Source: an uncultured Prevotella sp.
Lineage (GTDB): Bacteria; Bacteroidota; Bacteroidia; Bacteroidales; Bacteroidaceae
NCBI GenBank assembly: GCA_945788545.1
Contig: CALZMK010000135.1
Span: 1 to 5,399, forward strand
Direction: 5' to 3'
DNA: 5,399 nt
Positions 1 through 5,399 of this stretch are shown one piece after another (the first letter of the stretch is position 1; every line of letters begins with the position of its first letter). The notes beneath the pieces are model-generated. The model worked only from the letters and a program-made list of their open reading frames with translations. It was not told where the DNA came from and did not search any database. Made by a program: the position numbers and the translations under genes.

Positions 1-2
1 GG

Positions 3-374
3 CAAGAGAATTCTCGCAGAGGACTTTACCCTATTGATGTAAATAGCGAGGGAAAGATGACTACCATAGAATTCAATGATTATGACGGCACACTCGAATT
101 CGACACCATTAATGTTAATAAGGTGAAGAATTACGGATTCAGCGTCATAACGCCTGATAATAAGGATATTGCCCAAAAAGTATCTATCGTTGACAACAAA
201 ATTGTTATTGAATGTAACGATGACACCAAGGGATGCAGAGTGAGATATGGAGCCAACGGCGAGAAGAACAAGTCGGGCAGGCGACTTGGCGCACGTGGCA
301 ATCTCGTAAGGCGTTGTCCCTCAGCTCTTCCGGCGTGGTGTTATATGTTTGACGAAGCCACAACCGAGAGATAG
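3..374 (+). CDS. C-terminal fragment of a probable secreted carbohydrate esterase (SGNH/sialate O-acetylesterase-like)
   Basis: The reading frame is open from the left edge to the TAG at 372-374, giving 123 residues. The ATG at 57 is probably an internal methionine, because coding-like sequence (RRGLYPIDVN) precedes it in frame, so the true start lies outside the window. The visible part has alternating short hydrophobic strands (LEFDTINV, YGFSVITP, KIVIECND), then a glycine-rich stretch (CRVRYGANG, SGRRLGARGNL), ending in PAWCYMFDEA. This strand-rich pattern with VRYGxNG, RGNL and WCYMFD resembles, from memory, the C-terminal beta domain of Bacteroidetes extracellular SGNH/sialate O-acetylesterase-type proteins, which deacetylate host or plant glycans. 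No catalytic Ser or Asp/His motif is visible, so the activity is inferred. The segment between RGNL and WCYMFD seems short, but I see no clear frameshift. It converges on cobS, and the two coding sequences overlap by 34 nt. Another surface glycan-active protein is possible. Confidence 0.5.
   Translation, partial: QENSRRGLYPIDVNSEGKMTTIEFNDYDGTLEFDTINVNKVKNYGFSVITPDNKDIAQKVSIVDNKIVIECNDDTKGCRVRYGANGEKNKSGRRLGARGNLVRRCPSALPAWCYMFDEATTER
269..288 (-). terminator. Candidate weak intrinsic terminator after cobS, inside the opposing gene
   Basis: A perfect 7-bp inverted repeat, CAAGTCG / CGACTTG, encloses a 6-nt loop. Read on the minus strand it lies about 50 nt past the cobS stop and is followed by a modestly T-rich stretch, TTCTTCTC. 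It is the best hairpin I found in the cobS 3' region. It sits within codons of the plus-strand gene (the K-S-G-R-R-L stretch) and the T tract is broken, so it may be chance or a weak terminator. Termination further left, outside the window, is equally possible. Confidence 0.22.
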
Positions 375-1144
375 AAGGACAATTCTATCAAGAGGAATAA
401 GGCGCCGCAGCAGTCGCCGGTGTATCCTTGAAGCCGATGCCATATCAGGCGATAGAGGAAATACATCACAACGCATGGGGCGAAAACGAGATATTCCCAA
501 TGAAGGAGAATGTCATTATGACTTGACCAAAGATAAAGCACAAGTACGGGCAACAGTCCCTGGATGGCAAGACCAATGCCAGACTTCAACGGTGGACGAC
601 GATATACTACTTTTGCCTTGGCTTCGGATTCGGTGCGGGCGTATGGCATCATGCTTATTATCTGCGAAGCTACCATCTTGGAAAACGGATCGCCGGCAAA
701 GATGACTATTACTGCTGTCAATGGAGGAAGACTGTAGAGACAGAAGAATAGCAACATGACATAAACGAGAATGCCGATGACTCCGTATGTTCCTATGCGT
801 GAATCCTTCATGATGTCGAGAATGCGCTGGCGGTCGTTGCCGCCTCCACCAAATCCATCAAAGAAGTCGCAAAGTCCGTCTTCGTGCAAGGCTCCGGTGA
901 CGAGCAGTCGGATGGCAATGGCAAGAACCACGGCAATAGGATAGGGGAACAGCATACTTGCACCATAGAGTGTGGCTGCCATCAATCCGCCTGTAATCCA
1001 ACCGGATAACGGCCAATACTCAACGACACGGCTATAGCAACTCTTGGAGGGTTGGGCTATACGCCAAAAGGGTAGGCGAGTGAAGAATATGAGTGAGGCA
1101 AGTGGTGTTTCCCACCATCGCGTTTTGTCAATAGATAACCTCAT
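341..1144 (-). CDS. cobS: Adenosylcobinamide-GDP ribazoletransferase (cobalamin synthase)
   Basis: CobS (EC 2.7.8.26) is an inner-membrane enzyme that joins adenosylcobinamide-GDP to alpha-ribazole (or its 5'-phosphate), forming adenosylcobalamin (or its phosphate) and GMP. The 267-residue product fits the family length. Diagnostic motifs are FFTRLPFW (20-27), HEDGLCDFFDGFGGG (87-101, the acidic Asp-rich active-site loop), IMKDSRIGTYG (111-121) and GYTGDCCGAL (240-249). Hydrophobic segments lie near 45-65, 68-86, 122-158, 189-206, 217-235 and 247-264, consistent with a polytopic membrane protein. The frame can be extended to an ATG at 1234, but that would add 30 family-atypical residues inside cobT. 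The ATG at 1144 starts 2 nt after the cobT stop, and the conserved N-terminus follows it. No Shine-Dalgarno sequence precedes it, so translation probably depends on termination-reinitiation from cobT. Its last 34 nt overlap the convergent esterase-like gene. Confidence 0.96.
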   Translation of the reverse strand: MRLSIDKTRWWETPLASLIFFTRLPFWRIAQPSKSCYSRVVEYWPLSGWITGGLMAATLYGASMLFPYPIAVVLAIAIRLLVTGALHEDGLCDFFDGFGGGGNDRQRILDIMKDSRIGTYGVIGILVYVMLLFFCLYSLPPLTAVIVIFAGDPFSKMVASQIISMMPYARTESEAKAKVVYRRPPLKSGIGLAIQGLLPVLVLYLWSSHNDILLHWEYLVFAPCVVMYFLYRLIWHRLQGYTGDCCGALFLLIELSFYLSVVASSNI

Positions 1145-1146
1145 TG

Positions 1147-2196
1147 TCAGAAATATTTTGTGATATTGGCATTTTGGAAATTGTTCATCTCGGTGATCAT
1201 TCTCACTGCACTGTCGATGATGGGGAATGAACACAAGGCTCCAGTTCCCTCACCAAGACGAAGTCCCAAGGACAATAGCGGTTTTGCACCAAGAAGACCA
1301 AGCATGCGGGCATGACCGCCTTCGTCACCACTATGACCGAATATCATATAATCGACAATGTCGGGATAGAGTCGTGAGACGGCAATGGCACAGGCGGTCA
1401 TAATGAATCCGTCAACCATAATGACAAGATGACACTCGGCTGCACGAAGCATTGCGCCTATGGCTGCAACCATCTCAAATCCACCGAAATAACGTATGAT
1501 ATTTTCAGTATTACTGCAATCAAGACCTGATGACTTAAAATTCTCTATAGCCTTGTTGAGCACCTCGTATTTATGACGTATTCCCTCGTTGTCAAGTCCT
1601 GCTCCGGCTCCAACACATTCCTCAAGCGGAATATTACCGAAGAGACTCATCCAAATGCTTGAGGGCGAAGTGTTGGCAATGCCCATCTCGCCAATGCATA
1701 TTATGTCGCTGCCGTCGTTGAAACAGGCATCAGCCATTTCGGCTCCTACATTCAATGCCTGTTGGTATTGCTCAATCGACATTGCCGGCTCATAAAGGAA
1801 ATTTGCAGTGCCATTGGCTATCTTGCGATTTATGATGTCGGGATACATCGCAAGATCATAGTCAACGCCAACATCAATGATACGCAGTTTGAAACCATGC
1901 TGGCGGCAGAACATATTCACTCCTCCGCCACCACGGGTGAAGTTAATCATCTGCTGCCAAGTAATCTCACGGGGAGACACACTCACTCCCTCGCGCTCAA
2001 TACCATGGTCGGCACCAAAGAGGATATGGCACGGATTATGAAGAGTGGGATGGAGTGTCTGTTCAATAAGGCAGATCTGCAATGCCAACTCTTCAAGACG
2101 ACCTAACGAACCTTTTGGCTTGTTAAGATTGTCGATCTTGTCGATTATTGCCTGGCGCATCTTGTCGTCGGGCTTATGTATATTGAATTTCGTCAT
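1147..2196 (-). CDS. cobT: Nicotinate-nucleotide--dimethylbenzimidazole phosphoribosyltransferase
   Basis: CobT (EC 2.4.2.21) is a cytosolic enzyme that moves phosphoribose from nicotinate mononucleotide to a lower-ligand base such as 5,6-dimethylbenzimidazole, giving alpha-ribazole 5'-phosphate. The 349 residues match the usual ~350. Conserved blocks in order are LNKPKGSLGRLEELA (24-38), FGADHGIEREGVS (60-72), NFTRGGGGVN (85-94), GEMGIANTSPSS (169-180), GAGAGLDNEG (196-205), FGGFEMVAAIGA (237-248), MVDGFIMTA (260-268), GHSGDEGGH (287-295) and LRLGEGTGA (312-320). Glu316 in LGEGTG corresponds to the catalytic Glu317 of the Salmonella enzyme, and Glu170 sits in the conserved GEMG motif. Base specificity cannot be read by eye, so bases other than dimethylbenzimidazole are possible. 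The ATG at 2196 precedes the family N-terminus and has AGGA 6 nt upstream. It lies 54 nt after cobU and ends 2 nt before cobS, so it belongs to the same operon. It looks intact. Confidence 0.97.
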   Translation of the reverse strand: MTKFNIHKPDDKMRQAIIDKIDNLNKPKGSLGRLEELALQICLIEQTLHPTLHNPCHILFGADHGIEREGVSVSPREITWQQMINFTRGGGGVNMFCRQHGFKLRIIDVGVDYDLAMYPDIINRKIANGTANFLYEPAMSIEQYQQALNVGAEMADACFNDGSDIICIGEMGIANTSPSSIWMSLFGNIPLEECVGAGAGLDNEGIRHKYEVLNKAIENFKSSGLDCSNTENIIRYFGGFEMVAAIGAMLRAAECHLVIMVDGFIMTACAIAVSRLYPDIVDYMIFGHSGDEGGHARMLGLLGAKPLLSLGLRLGEGTGALCSFPIIDSAVRMITEMNNFQNANITKYF

Positions 2197-2202
2197 AATT
2201 GT

Positions 2203-2206
2203 TCCT
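2203..2206 (-). promoter_or_regulatory. Weak Shine-Dalgarno-like AGGA before cobT
   Basis: AGGA on the minus strand ends 6 nt before the cobT ATG, within an otherwise AT-rich 54-nt spacer. The position suits a ribosome binding site and supports the start at 2196. Four bases can match by chance. I see no convincing Bacteroidetes-type promoter (TTTG / TAnnTTTG) in this spacer, so cobT is probably read from the upstream transcript. Confidence 0.35.
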
Positions 2207-2236
2207 ATTATAATAAATGGTTTAGAACTATATTTC

Positions 2237-2261
2237 TTAATTCTTAACTTTTAATTCTTAA
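2237..2261. repeat. Two direct copies of an 11-bp AT-rich word at the cobU 3' end
   Basis: TTAATTCTTAA occurs at 2237-2247 and again at 2251-2261, a 14-bp period. The second copy contains the cobU stop codon (TAA, complement of 2251-2253). The first lies in the cobU-cobT spacer. AT-rich near-repeats of this kind are common between Bacteroidetes genes and may reflect slippage. No hairpin or promoter function is evident. Confidence 0.5.
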
Positions 2262-2781
2262 TAATCACAGGAATACCACTTACCATTAAAATCACTTCGT
2301 CGGCCTTGGATGCCACATATTGGTTCATCCAGCCTTCGAGGTCGGTGAATCGTCGTTGAATGGCATTCTCACTAACACCGCCGCTTCCAATCTCATTGGT
2401 AACGAAGATGAATGTGGCATCCTGGGAAGTGAATTTGTCGAATTCCTTTTTCAGACATTCAAGGGCATCATCCACAGATGGCTGTTCCCATTCCGCCTTT
2501 TCGCGCGAGAAGAAAAAGTTGGTGCACCAAAGGGTGATGCAGTCGATGACTACAACTCGCCCTGACACGTCATGACGACTCAGTTGCTTCTCCTCTTCGA
2601 TATTCGTCCATTGAGGACCTCGTCGTTGCTGGTGTATCATGACACGCTGGCGGAATTCCTCATCCCATATATGTGCCGTGGCAAGATATACGGGATTTGG
2701 GGAAAGGGAGAGTGCAAGTTGTTCGGCTTGCTGACTCTTGCCTGAGCGCTGTCCGCCTGTTATGAGTATTATCTTCTTCAT
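2251..2781 (-). CDS. cobU: Adenosylcobinamide kinase / adenosylcobinamide-phosphate guanylyltransferase
   Basis: CobU (EC 2.7.1.156 / 2.7.7.62) is a bifunctional cytosolic enzyme. It phosphorylates adenosylcobinamide on its aminopropanol arm, then transfers GMP from GTP to give adenosylcobinamide-GDP, the substrate of CobS. The 176-residue product matches the family (about 180). The N-terminal P-loop is GGQRSGKS (9-16). FRQRVMIHQQRR (43-54) aligns with the Salmonella segment carrying the guanylylated His46, which places the equivalent at His50. VVVIDCITLW (76-85) is the Walker B-like strand. TNEIGSGGVSEN (128-139) and the tail VSGIPVIIK (167-175) are further family signatures. The ATG overlaps the fbp stop as ATGA and is preceded by AAGGAG at 5-nt spacing, so the start is well supported. 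All expected catalytic elements are present. Confidence 0.97.
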   Translation of the reverse strand: MKKIILITGGQRSGKSQQAEQLALSLSPNPVYLATAHIWDEEFRQRVMIHQQRRGPQWTNIEEEKQLSRHDVSGRVVVIDCITLWCTNFFFSREKAEWEQPSVDDALECLKKEFDKFTSQDATFIFVTNEIGSGGVSENAIQRRFTDLEGWMNQYVASKADEVILMVSGIPVIIKN

Positions 2782-4778
2782 TTTTTCTCCTTGATGATTC
2801 CGTGACGATAGGCATAAAGCAATTCTTTAAGGTCTTCTATCTGCATACGCAGTTCCGCTCCCTTGTCGGTGTCAGCAACACGCATGCGATGGGCCGACAT
2901 TTCCACAATCTGAGTGGTGCTCTTGATGTCAGTACCCTTGAGGATTGACTCAGAAGCACTCATAAACGGTTCGTGCTGAACAAGTTGGAATCCGCGACTG
3001 TGATAAACCAATGTATATCCAGCAATACCTGTTTCCTTATGATAAGCCTCACTGAAGCCTCCATCGATAACCATCAGTTTGCCGTTGGCCTTAATAGGAT
3101 TCTCTCCCTTTGAGGCATGCACAGGCACATGTCCGTTGATGATATGACGATTGGTTCCCTTGACGTCAAAGGCATCGAGGATACTGTCGCATATCTGCTC
3201 GTTGTCACGCAGTTTGAAGTAATTGCCTTTTTCTTCTTTATATATCTCCTTGTCTGTGAGGAAATATCGTTCGAATGTCGCCATTTTCGACTTGTCGAAC
3301 AAAGGACTGTCCTTGCCACACCACAGATATAGGAAATAGTCGATGGCGTATTTACGCTCTTCGGCTGGAGTGTCGTTGGTGAAAGCCGAACGAATGAGCA
3401 ATCCTGTTTGATGCATCAGTTCGCGACCGGAATATTTCTTTCCAGGATAGAGTTCCACTTCCTTCAGCGATCCGTCGGCATTCAGGGGCACGGAGGCATG
3501 AAACAGGAGATTGCTGTTATATATTGCATACATGCATCCATGACTGAGAATATATGAGATATGCTTGTGGAGTTTTTCGCTCACCATGAATGAATGATGG
3601 AGTTTGCCCATAAGCAACTTTTCCTCGTATGTCAGTTCGCAGGGATGTTCAGGATCAATTGTCGGGAAACTGTTGCTTGTCATCGCGTATTCCTTACCGT
3701 CGATAGTGCATACGCCACGTGAGTAGTCGATATTGTCAAACATACAACGGTCGGTCATATTCCATTCAGGGCGACGCTTGAAGATTTTTGCCTCTTCCTT
3801 AAATTGTATGACACTGATGGCCTTGTGCATCTTGGCCGTGAGTTGCATATTCTTCTCGTCCATGGTCATGCCTTTGAGAAGCTTGGGCATAAACTCGGTG
3901 CATGGATCGTCGCCATACACTTCCATAGCAAATGTAGCCAAAGGAACGAGATTGATGCCATATCCTTCTTCAAGAGTGGCAAGGTTGGCATATCTAAGCG
4001 AAAGGCGCAACACATTACAGATGCACGCATCATTGCCGGCTGTAGCTCCCATCCACAAGATGTCGTGATTGCCCCACTGTATGTCCCATGAGTGATAGTT
4101 CATCATTGTGTCCATGATGATATGAGCTCCAGGACCGCGGTCGTATATGTCGCCGAGAAGATGAAGTTGGTCGATGGCAAGTCGCTGGATTACATTGCAT
4201 AGGGCAATGATGAAATCGTCGGCACGTCCGGTGGAAATGATTGTATCCACAATGACAGCCACATATTTTGCCTTGTCCGAGTCGTCGGTGCGCTCGTGCA
4301 GCAATTCCTCGATGATATAGCTGAAATCGGCAGGCAAGGATTTTCTTACCTTCGAACGTGTGTATTTACTGCTTACGTCACGGCACACCTTCACCAGTTG
4401 ATGAATGGTGATGTGATACCAGTCGTCGATGTCTTCCTCCGAAGCCTTGATGAGTTCGAGTTTCTCTTCAGGATAATATATCAGTGTACACAATTCCTTT
4501 TTCTCGCTCTCACGGATATCATTACCGAAAAGCTCGTTCACCTTGCGCTTGATATTTCCCGAAGCGTTCTTGAGAATATGTCGGAATGCCTGATACTCTC
4601 CATGAAGATCGGCCATGAAGTGCTCTGTTCCCTTGGGAAGATTGAGTATTGCTTCAAGGTTGATGATCTCGGTGCTCGCGGTGGCCACCGAGGGGAATGA
4701 CTGCGACAAGAGACTCAGATAGCGCATGTCTCTGTCGATGTCGTATTTAGGATGAGATTTCCGTGTCGTTGTTTCCAT
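2778..4778 (-). CDS. fbp: Fructose-1,6-bisphosphatase class III
   Basis: Hydrolyses fructose 1,6-bisphosphate to fructose 6-phosphate and phosphate (EC 3.1.3.11), the committed gluconeogenic step, in the cytosol. The 666 residues match the class III family typical of Firmicutes and Bacteroidetes (about 640-670), which is unrelated to the ~330-residue class I enzyme. Metallophosphoesterase-type metal motifs are visible: MADLHGEY (55-62), LLGDIYDRGPG (207-217), WGNHDILWMG (235-244), LLFHASVP (424-431) and INGHVPVHASKGE (547-559), followed by VIDGGFSEAY (570-579). The family is known to need divalent metal, usually Mn2+. The ATG at 4778 precedes the conserved MRYLSLLSQSFP segment (18-29) by a normal distance. 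It has no Shine-Dalgarno sequence, only an AT-rich leader. It starts 6 nt after the stop of the upstream unknown gene and its TGA overlaps the cobU ATG, so it sits in the middle of a polycistronic unit. Confidence 0.97.
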   Translation of the reverse strand: METTTRKSHPKYDIDRDMRYLSLLSQSFPSVATASTEIINLEAILNLPKGTEHFMADLHGEYQAFRHILKNASGNIKRKVNELFGNDIRESEKKELCTLIYYPEEKLELIKASEEDIDDWYHITIHQLVKVCRDVSSKYTRSKVRKSLPADFSYIIEELLHERTDDSDKAKYVAVIVDTIISTGRADDFIIALCNVIQRLAIDQLHLLGDIYDRGPGAHIIMDTMMNYHSWDIQWGNHDILWMGATAGNDACICNVLRLSLRYANLATLEEGYGINLVPLATFAMEVYGDDPCTEFMPKLLKGMTMDEKNMQLTAKMHKAISVIQFKEEAKIFKRRPEWNMTDRCMFDNIDYSRGVCTIDGKEYAMTSNSFPTIDPEHPCELTYEEKLLMGKLHHSFMVSEKLHKHISYILSHGCMYAIYNSNLLFHASVPLNADGSLKEVELYPGKKYSGRELMHQTGLLIRSAFTNDTPAEERKYAIDYFLYLWCGKDSPLFDKSKMATFERYFLTDKEIYKEEKGNYFKLRDNEQICDSILDAFDVKGTNRHIINGHVPVHASKGENPIKANGKLMVIDGGFSEAYHKETGIAGYTLVYHSRGFQLVQHEPFMSASESILKGTDIKSTTQIVEMSAHRMRVADTDKGAELRMQIEDLKELLYAYRHGIIKEKK
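2787..2792 (-). promoter_or_regulatory. Strong Shine-Dalgarno AAGGAG for cobU
   Basis: AAGGAG on the minus strand lies 5 nt (all A) before the cobU ATG and within the last codons of fbp. It is the only full-strength ribosome binding site among the four gene starts visible here, and it fixes the cobU start. It suggests that ribosomes load efficiently at cobU even though the gene overlaps fbp by 4 nt. Confidence 0.7.
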
Positions 4779-4784
4779 ATATAT

Positions 4785-5399
4785 TTATGTTATTTCCAAT
4801 TCATTATCTATCATTGATGCAAGTTTTCTCGTACGGGCATTGTCCTTGGGAGGAGCAAGCATGAATCCTTCTTCCATACATGTATAATCGCTCATGATCT
4901 GCATAAGGGACATTACAAACTTGTCAATTCCCTTGATTTTCATTTCCTCATTAACGACTGCCTCGTCAACAAACGCCCTACGCATTTGGCGTGCAGTTTC
5001 CACGATGTCCTTCAACGTGAGTTGTCCGCTGGTTGCATGTTTGTGCAATACTTTTATAAACTTGCATAGACTGTCGGTGTGATAACCTTTGTCGTCTGCT
5101 ATGACGGCCGGTAGGGGTTTGACATCCTTGTTGAACAATCCCCTGTGTTTATCCTCCCGAGGCAAATAACAAGGTATTTCATCTGGTTTAATATCTGTAT
5201 GACTATGACCGATTGTATTCTCGGCATCCGATATGGTATCGGCAATCGAAGTGTGATAAGCATGTATCTTTATGCGTCGCCATGCAAGTGGCGAAAGACT
5301 GCTTATCGATGCTTTCTCACTGTCGGTAAGCCATTTCTCTTCGTGTGTTACTCCTGCCTTTATCAGTGAGGCAAAGGCTTTGCGCTCGTCATCATTGAC
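4785..5399 (-). CDS. C-terminal part of an unrecognised cytoplasmic protein, cut by the window edge
   Basis: The minus-strand frame is open from the right edge to the TAA at 4785-4787, giving 204 residues. A TTG at 5165 could serve as a start for a 126-residue protein, but the frame continues upstream without a stop. No ATG or GTG occurs in frame between 5163 and 5399, so a start beyond the window is far more likely. I do not recognise the family. The visible sequence is hydrophilic and charged, with no signal peptide, membrane segment or P-loop. It has a SPLAWRRIKIHAYHT segment, a His/Asp-rich stretch (TIGHSHTDIKPDE), then a mostly helical-looking C-terminal half (CKFIKVLHKHA, IVETARQMRRAF, KFVMSLMQIMSDY) ending in DNELEIT. 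It stops 6 nt before fbp, so the two are probably cotranscribed. A regulatory or helical C-terminal domain of a larger protein is possible, but this is a guess. Confidence 0.7.
   Translation of the reverse strand, partial: VNDDERKAFASLIKAGVTHEEKWLTDSEKASISSLSPLAWRRIKIHAYHTSIADTISDAENTIGHSHTDIKPDEIPCYLPREDKHRGLFNKDVKPLPAVIADDKGYHTDSLCKFIKVLHKHATSGQLTLKDIVETARQMRRAFVDEAVVNEEMKIKGIDKFVMSLMQIMSDYTCMEEGFMLAPPKDNARTRKLASMIDNELEIT

Noticed and set aside
349..705. 118-codon plus-strand open frame opposite cobS
   Set aside because: It is antisense to an intact, well-conserved cobS and encodes an Arg-rich, low-hydrophobicity product with no recognisable motif; it looks like a shadow frame.
1145..1234. 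N-terminal extension of CobS by 30 residues from an ATG at 1234
   Set aside because: The extra residues are polar and unlike any CobS N-terminus, and they would lie out of frame inside the conserved end region of cobT. The ATG at 1144, just after the cobT stop, gives the normal length.
2197..2250. Cobalamin riboswitch or internal promoter before cobT
   Set aside because: The spacer is only 54 nt, AT-rich, without stable hairpins, without a B12-box-like sequence and without a convincing Bacteroidetes -33/-7 pair.
2778..2792. Programmed frameshift at the A-run joining Fbp and CobU
   Set aside because: The A6 run with ATGA could suggest slippage, but CobU has its own strong ribosome binding site and a normal family N-terminus, so ordinary overlap with reinitiation explains it.
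3804..4700. Several plus-strand open frames of 95-134 codons opposite fbp
   Set aside because: All lie antisense to conserved fbp coding sequence and overlap each other in different frames, and none has a plausible domain pattern.
4785..5165. Complete 126-residue gene starting at TTG 5165
   Set aside because: The frame continues to the right edge with no stop and coherent protein-like sequence, and there is no start-site signal at the TTG; a gene truncated by the window is the simpler reading.

Overview
The window looks like chromosome from a Bacteroidetes bacterium, most likely a Prevotella/Segatella or Bacteroides relative. This is inferred from four things: a long (666-residue) class III fructose-1,6-bisphosphatase, a compact cobU-cobT-cobS cluster, AT-rich start regions mostly lacking strong Shine-Dalgarno sequences, and a neighbouring end of what looks like a secreted carbohydrate esterase. 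No marker gene in the window fixes the genus.

Layout. Positions 3-374 (+) hold the 3' end of a gene that begins left of the window; its last ~123 residues resemble the C-terminal beta-rich domain of SGNH/sialate O-acetylesterase-like proteins. Everything else is on the minus strand and reads right to left as one tight run. It starts with the C-terminal 204 residues of an unrecognised protein (4785-5399, start off the right edge). Then come fbp (2778-4778), cobU (2251-2781), cobT (1147-2196) and cobS (341-1144). Gaps are 6 nt (unknown/fbp), a 4-nt ATGA overlap (fbp/cobU), 54 nt (cobU/cobT) and 2 nt (cobT/cobS), which fits a single transcript. cobS runs 34 nt into the end of the convergent left-hand gene.

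Function. CobU, CobT and CobS together perform nucleotide loop assembly, the last stage of adenosylcobalamin synthesis. CobU phosphorylates adenosylcobinamide and activates it with GTP, CobT makes alpha-ribazole phosphate from a lower-ligand base, and CobS joins the two. No CobC phosphatase is next to them. Fbp performs the gluconeogenic step fructose-1,6-bisphosphate to fructose-6-phosphate; no biochemical link to cobalamin is evident from the sequence, though its stop overlaps the cobU start. All three cob enzymes and Fbp keep their diagnostic motifs and look intact.

No RNA gene, insertion sequence, CRISPR array, riboswitch or defence-like system was found. The operon promoter, and any cobalamin riboswitch, would lie beyond the right edge. 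There is no non-coding stretch longer than 54 nt. On this evidence the window is ordinary core metabolism; the points of interest are the fbp-cob coupling, the convergent 3' overlap and the unidentified partial gene.
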